From positions 116,973-161,450 of the forward strand of contig BDGG01000012.1 of assembly GCA_001949185.1 (NCBI GenBank): 44,478 nt of DNA, given 5' to 3'. Made by a program: the position numbers and the translations under genes. Position 1 is the stretch's first letter. Every line of letters starts with the position of its first letter. The notes under the pieces were generated by a model. The model saw only the letters and a program-made list of their open reading frames with translations, had not been told where the DNA came from and did no database searches. Positions 1-10,562 of this stretch are shown in pieces. The stretch is from Ramazzottius varieornatus. Lineage: Eukaryota; Tardigrada; Eutardigrada; Parachela; Ramazzottiidae.

Positions 1-222
1 GCGGCAGTGTAAACCAGACTGTGTCATCATGTCCACTGATGTAAAGCTTCTCTCAGATCGACAATCACTCAATCAATGGTTTCCCTCAACCCGTGTTCAA
101 TTAACACGGCTTTTAATCAGTTAATGGCGATTTGAACGGATATTTCGGTTTTATACTCGCGTGTAATTCCAAGTGTAATTACACTTTTACAGTTGTATTT
201 TACACTACAACTTTCCGAAGAT

Positions 223-281
223 TGTAATGTAATGTAAAAGTGTAAATGTAATGTAAAATGTAATGTAATGTAAAGTGTAAT
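223..281. repeat. TGTAA pentanucleotide repeat
   Basis: An imperfect tandem run of TGTAA/TGTAATG units, read on the plus strand. It is a simple-sequence repeat with no gene signal; open frames crossing it are composition artefacts. Confidence 0.75.
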
Positions 282-436
282 GCTCATCATTAGTATATTC
301 AGAGAGGAAATGCTGCATGTGTTCTGGGAACCATTCCGTTCTCTCGTGGTCTGGAAGAAATCTTTCACATTTTGAATACCCGGAACGAGGAAGTCTAGAT
401 TTTTCGAAAATTGACAACGAAAACCAATAAAGTATA

Positions 437-943
437 CAGTCCACTCGCTCGAGAGTCGAGATGTGTACATTGTTCTTCGATTTCTATTTGGCACCAGTCA
501 AAAATTTAACGTACAGCTTACCAAAAACGGAAGAAAGTGACGTACACAGCCACAAACAATCAATCCGAATGGAAATCAACCATTTGTCTTCCACCATGTG
601 CATCCGCTGTGTGTCTGAACAAATATTCAAATACTGTATTGCCTCTAAGGTTTCGCGCANTCACGTGACAAATCANTGAATTACACCCGGGCACTGATTG
701 TTTGATTGTGGCACATTGCTGCGCTTGATTGGCCAGGAATTGATTGGCTAGCGCTTCTGTTGATTGATGGCAGTGAAGTTTTTTATCCCCGCCACGCAAT
801 GTTTATTGGCTTGTCACGCGACTGCGCGAAACCTTAGAGGTAATACAGTATGTTTATGGCGACGCTCTTGTGTTTGCTGTGATTTCAACATTTTGAAATC
901 GAACAGCGGTGAGCCGGTGAATACATCTCGAGCGAGTGGACTG
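437..943. mobile_element. 507-bp MITE of Tc1/mariner type (outer element of a nest)
   Basis: The ends are inverted repeats starting CAGTCCACTCGCTCGAGA, a perfect 18-base match between the left end (437-454) and the complement of the right end. The arms then continue to match after a short indel. The element is flanked on both sides by TA (435-436 and 944-945), the target duplication expected of Tc1/mariner transposition. There is no transposase frame, so it is a non-autonomous element. A second element sits inside it at 634-848. Two N bases (660, 676) fall in the inner copy. Confidence 0.75.
634..848. mobile_element. 215-bp MITE inserted in the outer MITE
   Basis: Inverted repeats of about 38 bases start CTGTATTGCCTCTAAGG on the left (634) and match the complement of the right end (811-848), with one mismatch and one ambiguous base. 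TA flanks both ends (632-633 and 849-850), again a Tc1/mariner-type target duplication. The terminal sequence differs from that of the outer element, so this is a separate family. It has no coding capacity. Confidence 0.75.
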
Positions 944-1097
944 TAGTCGCTAGTCACTGTACAACCGCTTTTTACTTTATCGCGAGCAGTTCGCAGGAGG
1001 TTGTTTCCTTGATTGATTATACTAGGCGCACAGTACAGTACTTTGATTTTGTTTTTGTTTTCATGAGTCCTTTTCAAAATTTTCGTCTTTCTCTCAG

Positions 1098-2095
1098 ATC
1101 CAGCCATCCGGGAGTACAGAACCCTTCCCGTCAGCTTCAGGATTACCGGATTTGTTGGGCGACAGAGCGAGGTAAGTCCTGAGGTCGCAAAACAGCATGG
1201 CCTTTTTCTACGGATAAGCGAAACCTTGTGACTTGGGAGTTGGGACGAAATTCAGTGTCTTTGCATCTCCGCGAAAGGCAGCGGTCTGTCTACAGTCGGA
1301 CGTTTGGTCAACGATGCATATTTATTACTTGGCAAACGACAACTTCAGGAAGGAGCATCGTCGCTGAGAGAACTCTACTCAACTGCCACGGAGACCATTA
1401 AGCTCAAAGCTGAGAACAACATATCGGACTGCCGCACGCTCGAAGAGTCGATTTCGTTCTACCTTCCGCTGTAAGTCAAGACGATGACATTGCTTCTCCA
1501 AATTATCTGGACGTAGACGGCCTGTGAACCCTCTATGCGTATGATGTACGGGGCCTTCCTAAACGGGCACGACTGAGTTTTGCCATGTGAGTCGCATGGC
1601 AATGATGGCATCATAAGGTGAAATGACGCCCACAGACTGATACCGTTTCCTACTTCCGGTCGAAAAGCGTTCATCCATGATCCACGGGACCATGACTCAG
1701 TGTACGACGTCTGATAACATGTTTTATTGCAGACTTAATCACCGAGGTTCTTTCCCGAGTTTCATGTGAATTCTAAGTACGGTAAATATGAGTTCAGCGC
1801 GTTATCGGCCGTATTGTTTCACCACTTCGGGCTTTTGAATTCAGGCTGACATCACCACCACAACGTGGAAGGTTCGCATTCTATAGTATCTTCTCCTGCC
1901 TTATCAGTCTGTTCTTGCCTTGTAGGCGAAGCCTTTCATTATCAGCTCTACTCCTGTGTTTCACGTGGACCTGCCCCGCCTCGCGAACGAAAGGTGCGAT
2001 CCCGGGCGAGGCACATCCTGCAGGACTCCTCAGCCAGAGCAAAAGAAGAACTGGAGTCCCTTCTGTGGCACATAGGCATTAGGCACAAATCATGA
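1098..2095 (+). CDS. Unrecognised multi-exon protein, C-terminal part
   Basis: Two exons are convincing. One is 1098-1171 (acceptor TTTCTCTCAG, donor GTAAGT), read as ...IREYRTLPVSFRITGFVGR. The other is 1256-1470 (acceptor AATTCAG, donor GTAAGTC), 71 codons containing GRLVNDAYLLLGKRQLQEG. Later exons are more tentative: 1733-1765, 1845-1885 and 1926-2095, ending RHKS-stop at 2093-2095. The last junction needs a 40-nt intron (1886-1925). The first exon was not found; it may lie before the MITE nest. I do not recognise the family. The order of the motifs faintly recalls the N-terminal half of p31comet (MAD2L1BP), but not enough to name it. The final 50 residues are basic and Glu-rich, probably helical. 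Confidence 0.5.
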
Positions 2096-2774
2096 AAATG
2101 TTGCGGCCGGTTTCTCACTTGCTGTTTATCGTAACTTTGCTTTACGGCACATTTCACGGTCCAGTTCGCTTGCTTGGCCAGCATCGTCAACGGTGCGTTC
2201 GCTTTATGACAGGTGTGTACGGACCAAACAGTGAGGAGCTCCGTTGGAGTACTCGGACCGTGCTCTTGCTCACGTTGTAGATTCCATTCGGCCATGACAG
2301 AGTTATACTTATGATTTGGTGCTTGCGCTAGGGTAACATTGCTGTTGACATTGCGCACCGTAGTCTGAGGTACTGTACTCGTCACCGCTTCCACAAGGAA
2401 GAATGTGGAAAGCTATCGCTGTCAAGGTGCACTTTGCCACCATTTAGATACCGCTCTTGTTTACCTTCGTATATATTTAGCATCTTTGTGCGTTTACAAG
2501 CATTAGGTTCAAGCCATAGGCTCTAAACTTTTAGCTCAGTTGAAAGTTGTCGACGGTTCGGTAAACGGCTGATAGCTTAGCTGGGGAATTTTTATCATTT
2601 TTCATTTATAGGTAAGAAAAGCGCCGGCAAGTGCTAACGCCGCAGAGTTATCTCACCCGGATATCCTTGGACAGCAGACGTGTGGAAGTGACTTACATCA
2701 CCTGTTGGGCACGACTTCCTTATTGGTGTACCGATTTCTTCCTTGGCCTTCTGCGACCTTAACCAGCTTCCACC
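2096..2774. other. Intergenic spacer before tetraspanin 1
   Basis: It probably contains the 3' flank of the preceding gene and the promoter and 5' UTR of tetraspanin 1. A 62-codon frame at 2092-2280 begins with a hydrophobic, signal-like stretch, but it overlaps the previous stop and I do not accept it as a gene. No repeat or RNA gene is visible. Confidence 0.4.
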
Positions 2775-4545
2775 ATGGGCCTGAATTGTGGAGCCAAGTT
2801 TGCCAAGTATGATACAGCTTCCGACACCGGAGGGGGAAACTCGGCAAACGAACTTGACAGGATCGATTTCCTAACGGACAAAGCGATTTTGTTTGGAGTT
2901 TGTTTGCCGATCTCCCAGATGTTCCGCGCAATCTAGGCTGATAAGCTTACCTAATGCTTTTTCTACTGTAGGTATGTCCTTTTCCTCTTCAACTTCATAT
3001 TCTTCCTGGGTGGAGCAGCGGTTCTCGGCGTCGGTATCTGGGTTGTGGTAAGTTCGGCTCATTTTCTTTGTGATATCGATCTTGACAAGCAAGGCACCGA
3101 TATTGACATTTTGCAAAAAATTCAACAGGTGGATTCAGGAAGTTACATGAACTTCCTGTCAATAGTTGACGCCAGCGGACAATCCACCACAGTGGCCAGT
3201 AATATTCTGACAGACAACGTAGCCTACGTCAAAACATTAGGCTATGTGGCCATCGGCATTGGCTCTTTCGTTTTCTTGGTTGGGTTCATGGGATGCTGTG
3301 GTGCCTGCAAAGAATGGAGGCCTCTGCTTATCGGCGTAAGTTCCAAGTTCGCTCCACCCCAAATTCATTGAGGCCAAGTCAGCAATTAATCAATGCATTC
3401 TTATCACCGTGCGAGTACAGTAAATAATGATACCGGGAAAGAGGGACCGTATAGTCATGGCTGAGGTTTATATGGCTTATCTAATGCAAAGTCTGACGCC
3501 TTCATTGGACTATCGTAATACCCAATTTACTGTTTGCTCATTCGTCGGAACGGATTTATGAGTTTCGTGTTTGCAGTACGCCATATGTTTAATCATCATC
3601 ATATGCGCGCAAATTGGACTGGGTATCGCCTTCGGAGTGTACAAGCAGCCGGTCCAGGACCAGATCATCAGAGAACTGAGGGTCTGGAATAAGGACTACA
3701 GTGGTGTAGACACCCAGTCAGACAACGGTAAACTGATCATTACTGGTCAGACTAAGAGAGCAGCATTCGGCAATATGTGGACCCAGAATGAAACTTTGGC
3801 TACCAATGGTCTGAACTCCCTGCAGATGTGGGTACGTATCTCGAACATGGACCGTAGCTTTCGAGGTTGAAGTGATGCTCATTTTGCTGATTTCAGCTCG
3901 GGTGCTGCGGAATTGAAGAAGGATCCAACGGCCAACCAAACTTCGCGGGTACCCAGTACGAGTTGCGAGATAGAAATTTTGTCAAACCTTCGACGATGCA
4001 GCCAAAGATACCCGTCTTTTGCTGCAAAATGGAAGATCCCCTGCAGTTGAAACTAGGCAAATACAATACTTGTTTCACCACCCCCGATGATTTCAACTCC
4101 AACAAGAACATTGTAAGTATTAGGCTACGGTTTTTTCGGCAAACAGACTCGGCCAGATCGGCTTCCCAAGTGGCGCACGATATCAGCCAAAATCAATGCA
4201 ACGTGCGCCGCTTGGAAAACGATCTGATCGAGTGTGTTTGCCGAGCTCCCCATTGTCCTTCCATGCACGGAGAAACCCCCGATACAAGAAAAGCAGTAAA
4301 GTCCAGAAGAACACCACGCATTTGCTCTCTTTCAGGGTTGTGTGAGACGAGTGGAGGACTTCGTCAATGGTAACATGCCTCTTGTGATCGGAGTTATGGT
4401 CGGCGTGGGCCTGGTCGAGGTACTCACTCCTCTGATTTTGGCTAAGATCAGCGCATAAAGTTGATATCTGTTATTCTTTTTTTAGCTTATTGGAGTCGTA
4501 ATGGCTTTCTGTTTATGCGGAGCCATCAGCGATAAGCGACATTAG
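2775..4545 (+). CDS. Tetraspanin 1 (309 aa, 7 exons)
   Basis: Four-pass membrane scaffold protein of the tetraspanin family. Exons 2775-2806, 2972-3047, 3129-3335, 3577-3831, 3897-4112, 4336-4419 and 4486-4545 join to 930 nt in one frame. It starts MGLNCGAKFAKY, the usual short cytosolic N-terminus. TM1 follows (FNFIFFLGG...GIW), then TM2 ending GCCGACKEW, and TM3 (AICLIIIICAQIGLGIAFG). The large extracellular loop carries CCG, CC and two single Cys, the six-cysteine pattern, and TM4 closes the protein. All introns are GT-AG. Intron 1 and intron 5 carry copies of the palindromic MITE; the other introns are short. A tandem paralogue lies 0.75 kb downstream with the same intron positions. An AATAAA signal is at 4883-4888. 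The exact subfamily cannot be assigned by eye. Confidence 0.93.
2832..2918. mobile_element. Palindromic MITE, arms only (tetraspanin 1 intron 1)
   Basis: The left arm CTCGGCAAACGAACTTGACA and the right arm GTTTGTTTGCCGATCTCCCA match the ends of the intronic palindromic family. The central GTGGCGCACG core has been lost. Confidence 0.65.
4136..4250. mobile_element. Palindromic MITE, near-complete copy (tetraspanin 1 intron 5)
   Basis: A hairpin of about 115 bases: left arm CGGCAAACAGACTCGG, core CAAGTGGCGCACG, a short loop, core complement CGTGCGCCGCTTG, and right arm GTGTTTGCCGAGCTCCCC. It carries no coding sequence. The position is intronic, 4113-4335. Confidence 0.8.
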
Positions 4546-5299
4546 TCGGAGAGACCAAAAGTTTCTAGGGTTCCCGCCAGATGAAGAATTGTCTTCGAAC
4601 GCACCAAATCTTTCCTTTCCGTAAGCAAGCTACATGTTCTTGTATTTTGATCCAGTTTTTGTAAACCAGTGAGGTATATGCATCGCATGCTGTGAAAATT
4701 TCAAACAAAATTTTAATTTTTGAAAACCCTTCCTGTTCTTTCTCGGGATCTAAACGGTCCATCTGTTCAACTAGGACATTTGAGTTTGCACTGGGATAAA
4801 CGTGTGGCTTCTTCTCCTTCTATCCCATCCTGTTACCCACAGTTGAAAGATTTTCTACAATCGGAAAACCCGTTTTTCACGCAATAAAGTGACCCAGTTT
4901 GTCTCTAGTGGAATGTTGAAACTGCATATTTATAGGTGGCACTCGCGATACAGTATTTCGAGCACTGTTAGAGCGAGGTCCTCGGGCGATATGGGAAGCT
5001 CCGTAATACTTGTCGAATGAGTAATTTGACTTCCGGCTACATGGTTTTCAAGTCCCGCGGGCTTCTTTTAGTTCTTGCCCATAGCTCATATCGCAACACG
5101 AGAAAAGACGCAGGCTGGAAATGCTGTTACTGTACGATAGATATTTCTGTTCCCTGATCCTTACCACCAGACTTCGTTGTGGGCTCTTTCGCGATCTGGA
5201 AATTAATTCATGAGTTTTTGAGCACCAAACCACAGCAAGCTGCCCGGAAGGTTTCTTCCATTCACACCGGTGTCGACGTCCGTGCTGAAAACTCGCCGG
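4546..5299. other. Spacer between the two tetraspanin genes
   Basis: It holds the 3' UTR of tetraspanin 1, with AATAAA at 4883-4888 about 340 nt after the stop, and then the promoter of tetraspanin 2. No other element is visible. Confidence 0.5.
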
Positions 5300-5314
5300 A
5301 TGATGGCACGGGAC

Positions 5315-6967
5315 ATGGGTGGTCCCCGCTGTGCGAAGTACGTATCCCATCTTGACTCTGCATGCTCGAACCGGTCTCAATTACACCTTTATACTCCCTA
5401 GGTATTCGCTGTACGGGATCAACATCGTAATTATCATTCTGGCCTGCGTCACGTTGGGAGTGGGTATCTGGATTAGCGTAAGTGGATCTCTCCGATGGTG
5501 GATGCACAGAATTTCTGGTCAGGCATATGATACTAGATCTGTGGGTAGCAAACATAACACCGTCTTCCCTGATTTCTCACCGTTATCTGGGAAATCGAAG
5601 TTGCCGTTATCGCCTTTCTAGTCGGAAGTGTCCCACTTGGTGAGCTCCCTGAATCCATCGGTCAACGTCGATCCATCGGGTCGGGCCTACGTCGATGTGA
5701 CGAACAAGATCAACGATGGTGTGGGACAAGTGCAAACGGTGGCCAACCTGTTGATCACTTCTGGGGTCTTCGCTATTCTAATCGGGGTTCTGGGAATATG
5801 GGCGGCGTATCGGGAGTCGAGAGCTTTGCTAATTACGGTAACAGTTGTCTAATACATTGAACCGTAGAAAAGAGTCGCTGAGGTCCTTCTTAGCTTCACT
5901 TCCCTTGAACAGCGAGGGCGTCGGTACAGTACTCGCATCTCCCTCCATGATTTCTGGCGGCTTAAGCAGCCATGCTACTGATCGAAAACGATGGGCGGAT
6001 AACTTTTTCCAATAATTCTATTTTCTGTTCCAGTATGCGGTTATTTTAATCATCATCGTTTTGCTGGAAATCGGCGCCGGTATCGCTTGGGCCGTTGACA
6101 GGCCGAAGCTCCTCACCAACATCGCCAATGGGTACGAGAACGCAATTGACTCCTATGACTACGTGATGACCACTCGGGACGTCAACAACCGCGTCATAGT
6201 TACTCCGTATCAAACGTACAACAACAACACGGTCCAACCTACCATCTTCATCAATCTCATCCAGACCTGGGTACGAAAATACCATTTGGGAGCTCGGCAA
6301 AGAAGTCGACAAGCTTGTTTCCAAGTGGCGTAAATTCTCATTATCATTGGGCAAGAGCGTGCGCCATCTGGAGAAACGGTCTTGTTAAGTTTGTTTGACA
6401 AAATTTCACTTTTCACGTCTGCAGCCTCGAGCCGGCGGACATCTTTTAGGTGACTCAACGAATAATTTTTTCATTGAAGGTTGGCTGTTGTGGTGGAAGG
6501 TCTGGCTACACGGACTTTCAGAACTCTCCGTACTGGGCGAAGAGCGGTGGAGTACCTCCGGTGTATTGCTGTAAGATGCAGAATACTCGGACGTTGGAAC
6601 TAAAAGACCCGGGCTGTATAAACGTCCGCACGCTGGACAACTCATGGATGGAACAGGTAAGGCCAGCAACAATCTAGAGTGGAAGATTTTTCCGGTTCGA
6701 GCTCGGTACTCAGCTCGTTAACTTCCTTTTCTGCTTTTAGGGTTGCGCACCGAGACTTCGTGCCATGGTCAACCGTAACACACCCACTATCATCGGCGTC
6801 GCCGTCGGAATCGCCATTGTTGATGTAAGTTGTTGGGACTGCCTTGTTCAAAAAATTTAGAATGTGTTTCGTGTTGTAATCACAACCTTCTGCTCTCACA
6901 GCTTTTGGGAATCGGATTCGCATTCTACCAGTATCGTCTCATCTCAGAAGGCTATCGGGCGTTCTAA
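5315..6967 (+). CDS. Tetraspanin 2 (about 292 aa, 7 exons)
   Basis: Tandem paralogue of tetraspanin 1. Exons 5315-5337, 5402-5477, 5622-5837, 6034-6270, 6480-6656, 6741-6824 and 6902-6967 join in one frame. Two further in-frame ATGs lie upstream (5300, 5303). I chose 5315 because MGGPRCAKYSLYG matches the normal tetraspanin start. TM1 ends GVGIWIS; TM2 ends IWAAYRESRALL, without the Cys pair seen in tetraspanin 1; TM3 is YAVILIIIVLLEIGAGIAW. The large loop has GCCGG, a CC pair and two more Cys. Exons 1 and 2 have the same junctions and phases as in the neighbour, so the pair arose by tandem duplication. Intron 4 carries a palindromic MITE. The stop lies 53 bp from the PEX12 stop (convergent). 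Confidence 0.92.
6286..6402. mobile_element. Palindromic MITE (tetraspanin 2 intron 4)
   Basis: Left arm TGGGAGCTCGGCAAAG, core CCAAGTGGCG, core complement CGTGCGCCATCTGG and a decayed right arm GTCTTGTTAAGTTTGTTTG. The matching intron of tetraspanin 1 (3832-3896) is only 65 nt and lacks the element. Confidence 0.75.
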
Positions 6968-7020
6968 ACATCCAGCAACCTTTCTTTGAACCTCTGACAA
7001 GGAAGTGGTTTATGGATTTC

Positions 7021-7926
7021 CTAGTCGAACAGTACAATAAGTTGGTTCATCGAGACAGTCATCTTTGAAACAGGACACCGAGCCTTTTCTTCCACAAACT
7101 TGACAATACAGTCATAACAATAAACTATTCCAGAAGGTTGTACCGCCGTTGGTTTCTCAAACTCTTCTCTGCATATCGGACAGTGTCCAATAGATGTGGA
7201 GAGCTTGATCGGCGGAAGTTTCGGCCTGTCCAGCGGAGGCTTCAGTAGTGCTTTGATGTCTTCTGACGAGGAAGCCCACAGCTGTGTTGCAAGACTCCCC
7301 GCTGCCATGGCGCGGAACGCACTGCGAAACAACAGATCGACAACCTTGATACAAAGCCCTTCCTTCCTCAAGAGCTGCTTGGAATGTTCGACATCTGTTT
7401 GTGTACGGCGTTGCAAATGTACGCCGATTACTTCCTGTTGCGGCGAGCAGTGTGCACTGCGGCTGGCGAGAAACCGGACAATGGAACGCAATGTCAGCAA
7501 TGAGGTGAAGTACCTCAAACAAGTCTGTAACCTGAGCATTATTTTCTGATTCCATTTTTCTCTTGAAAGTTGGCTTAAGATATCTTTAAGCTTCCGGAGA
7601 ACGTAAGGCAAGGCGGTGAGCTGAACTAACGAGCGAAGCAGGAAGGTTCGACGAGAAACTTTTTCGTCATACCGGCGCACTAGACCGTAGTTCCGTTCCG
7701 TCCAACCCGCCGAATGGTGACAGAGGTTATAGCCGTGTAGTACCAAATCAATCAACAGGAAAAATTCATCTGAGAACTGGCTCAGCTTGATGGACAACGG
7801 GAACGAGTACAGAGAAACGACTTCGAAAAGATGTTCCAGGGCGGAATGTAATAGCTTTTCCAGGTTTTCGGTTGCAAGGATGGTGGTCAGATGAGAAGCT
7901 TTCGTCGTGATTGCTTCGAGATCCAT
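7021..7926 (-). CDS. PEX12: Peroxisome assembly protein 12 (PEX12), 301 aa
   Basis: Membrane RING-type ubiquitin ligase component that, with PEX2 and PEX10, ubiquitinates the import receptor PEX5 in the peroxisomal membrane. It is a single exon. The start at 7926 (MDLEAITTKASH) is the first true ATG of the frame. The N-terminal half matches the PEX2/PEX12 membrane domain (for example DEFFLLIDLVLHGYNLC and ERNYGLVRR). The C-terminal RING-like domain has CPICREEF, a Cys pair in YCYDC and a final CPVSK, ending VLFD. As in other PEX12 proteins, the set of zinc ligands is incomplete. At 301 aa it is somewhat shorter than the roughly 360 aa of vertebrate PEX12. It is convergent with tetraspanin 2 and head-to-head with YY1. 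Confidence 0.9.
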   Translation of the reverse strand: MDLEAITTKASHLTTILATENLEKLLHSALEHLFEVVSLYSFPLSIKLSQFSDEFFLLIDLVLHGYNLCHHSAGWTERNYGLVRRYDEKVSRRTFLLRSLVQLTALPYVLRKLKDILSQLSREKWNQKIMLRLQTCLRYFTSLLTLRSIVRFLASRSAHCSPQQEVIGVHLQRRTQTDVEHSKQLLRKEGLCIKVVDLLFRSAFRAMAAGSLATQLWASSSEDIKALLKPPLDRPKLPPIKLSTSIGHCPICREEFEKPTAVQPSGIVYCYDCIVKFVEEKARCPVSKMTVSMNQLIVLFD

Positions 7927-8261
7927 CAGCACTATTCAGCAGTAGGGAATGGAAATAAGCAGGTGGGCGTTTCCTCGTGTTTTGCGGAACGGATCGATAC
8001 AGTGACACTCTACAGACACGTGCCAGTAGATCTACAACATCACACCACGTGGCTAGGCGAGGAGTCAATAAAGTTTGCATTTCGTTTGCCAGACAAACCT
8101 CTTTCCAAGGTTGGCCTGACCTGGTTATCGATCCAAACTTGAGCTGCCTCACGCGATCACTTCTTCAGCATGCCGTCGGAGACAACCTTGGCCAGATTTC
8201 CGCATCTTGAAATAGCGTTCGGAACTATCACCAACATTACCAGGAGTTTGGAAAAGGAGCT
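7927..8261. promoter_or_regulatory. Head-to-head spacer, PEX12 / YY1
   Basis: 335 bases separate the two divergent start codons, so both promoters and 5' UTRs presumably lie here. I see no TATA box or other distinct motif. Confidence 0.4.
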
Positions 8262-10562
8262 ATGGACTTGATGGATTACCCTCCTTGGAATGCTGCAATA
8301 AACCACGGTAAGTGAGCGAAGTTTTGACAACTGGAAAAAATACCAGTCTTTTGTTTGATTGATTTTATTGATTTTATACGCCTTGCCATGCGAACTGACA
8401 GCTGCAGCCGCTAGTAAAGTCCTACTTGGTTTGATTGCTTTACTGTTGGCAATAGGCATTTTTCATGCGTGCAGTCTTGCGTTTTGGTGGGGCAATCATG
8501 TTATTCGTGGACTGACATCAGTGCCCCGACTGTCATTCTATCGATTATTATTGATTTTCTAATTTCTCCTGAGTTAATTTGAACTACTATTAACTATTTT
8601 CTTTATAAATGATTTGCCACTTTTGCAGCTGCAGCCTGCAGGTGCACTTTCCTCGCGTATATTCCCTACGTGTTTAAGGTTGCTTGGTTCCATCTTTGCA
8701 GATCCGCTCCTCTCTCAGTACAGTCAAGGAAGCCCTCTGGCTGGCATGGATTCTCCGGGAATGGACTTGACAAGTCAGTCGTCCTCCTATCTCGACCCAG
8801 ACTGCGATATGCCGGATGGTTTCAAAGAAGAATCTGATCTCAACCTGGACATGGCTCACTCCGACTACCTCGATATTGCCCAGACCCTAAAGGGCAACCT
8901 CACCAACGGCGACAAGAGCTCTGCGAACAAGGGCAAGAAGAAGGGAACGAAAGGTGTCAAAGACGCCTCCTTTACAGAAGCCTCCCGTCGAAATTTCCCC
9001 ATCAACGCTGATGAGTCAAGTAAAAAATGGGTCTTGATAGAAACCGATCAAGAAACGCTCTTCGGTAGTAGTTTCAAGAAAAAAGTCTGGATAAGAGAAG
9101 ACTGGCCCGAGCAGAAGAAACAAGAGCGCCTTCGTGGCTTCGTTTGGACGGAAGAGTTATTCCAGCAAGCTGCGCGCGGTGACTTCGACGACATGAGCCG
9201 CTCTGCAGCTACAGGAGGTGGTGAGACCGGTGAAGGCATCAAGAAGAAGAAGAAAAAGAAGAAGCGAACGACGCCTGATCCACCGGAAATTCTCCAAGCC
9301 ATGAGCGATCTTCAGGCCTACGGGAAAACTCTGGAAGACGGCTCGGCTGTTTGCACGTTCCCTGGGTGTAACAAGCAATTCGCCAACATCTCCTCTTTCC
9401 GGAAGCATCGCAAATCGCATGCGCCCAAGTGCCATACGTGTGAAGTGTGCGGAAGAAGCTTCACGGAGAACAGTAAACTGCGAAGACATTATGTCGTCCA
9501 TACAGGCGAGAAGCCTTTCCAGGTGCCTTCGGATAATAACTCCCTCAATTCAGAATCTGTGGACTGATGGAACTGCTTTGGTTATCTTTTTATTGATGTT
9601 GGTGTTGGTTTTGTTTATGAATCTAATACGATCTCGTTTTGTATCTTTTTAGTGTAACTTTGAAGGCTGCGGCAAACGGTTCTCTCTCGATCACAACCTC
9701 CGCACCCAGTGAGTCTTCTTTCTGTTTTACAAAGCTTTTATCTTTCTTTTTGTTGCTTCGTTGTTCTTCAGTTCGCTTACCGTAAAAGTAATGTCTGCTT
9801 CAAATTAAACCATTGCTACAAGTATTCGCATTCGTGACGTGAAGGCTCAAATTGCACCGCACTTCCGCTTCCAAATTTTGCACAGTCCGCCAGACGGTCG
9901 CGCATGGCGCCACACCATCGTGTGGGAATACATTGGTTATCCACGTGACAGCCAGCCAGAAATGGTGACGTTACGCGCGGACTTCACTGTGAGTCAATGG
10001 AAAACTGGGAGGGCGACGGTCGATCTCGGCCTGGTTATCTGGTCCAGTAGCTCAGTGTTGTTTGTTATTGGCCGGGAACGTGCGCCACTTGGAATAACGA
10101 TCATTCTGAGTGGGTACCGGCCTCTGGATTCACCTTCGAGTTCGAAACTGGCTGTCACTGGCACTGTCAATTTTGTGATACGGAAAAGCGAGAATCTGCA
10201 GAATTAATTTGAAAATGCTTGTCTTTTACAGTGCGCGGATTCACGCTGGCGTTCGTCCCTACGCATGTCCCTTCGATGGATGCAGCAAAGCTTTCACGCA
10301 ATCCACCAACTTGAAGACTCACTTAATGACACATGGACGTAATTCAGACAGCCGACCCATGTCATCGGCGTCTGCGGAGCGGGACACATTCATGATGAAG
10401 GAAGAACCCGACGAGGATAGCAACTCGGCCCTGGACATGTCCGAGACACGTCGCGAAAGAAGCGACGTGCACCAGCTGGATTATGAAGGTGGGTCGACTT
10501 CTGAAGAGCAAGAACAAGATGAACGTGATGGCGACGCGGAACCAGAAGGCGAGGATTTCTAG
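8262..10562 (+). CDS. YY1: YY1 / pleiohomeotic zinc-finger transcription factor, 417 aa
   Basis: Sequence-specific DNA-binding protein; in animals YY1/PHO recruits Polycomb and INO80-type complexes. Exons 8262-8307, 8702-9522, 9653-9708 and 10232-10562 join to 418 codons including the stop. Four C2H2 fingers lie in the C-terminal half, starting CTFPGCNKQF. The second ends with the linker HTGEKPFQ, the third reads CNFEGCGKRFSLDHNLRTH, and the fourth is CPFDGCSKAFTQSTNLK. The last two are almost identical to vertebrate YY1. The N-terminal part is acidic, with a run of eight lysines (residues about 195-205). A low-complexity acidic tail follows the fingers. The first exon (MDLMDYPPWNAAINH) is inferred from the GTAAGT donor and a phase match. 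The intron-3 frame at 9839-10207 is not coding. Confidence 0.92.
10057..10111. mobile_element. Half copy of the palindromic MITE (YY1 intron 3)
   Basis: GAACGTGCGCCACTTGG followed by AACGATCATTCTGAG matches the right half of the family; the left arm is not clear. Confidence 0.55.

Noticed and set aside
2092-2280. Small secreted peptide candidate
   Set aside because: A hydrophobic start alone is weak evidence, and the ATG overlaps the stop region of the preceding gene.
1948-2394. 148-codon minus-strand frame
   Set aside because: It is antisense to the better supported C-terminal exon at 1926-2095 and shows no domain.
8075-8115. Possible extra palindromic MITE arm before YY1
   Set aside because: Only TTTGCCAGACAAAC resembles an arm; there is no core and no second arm.
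9839-10207. 122-codon open frame in YY1 intron 3
   Set aside because: It starts at GTG, has no recognisable domain, is partly a decayed MITE, and lies between clean splice sites of YY1.
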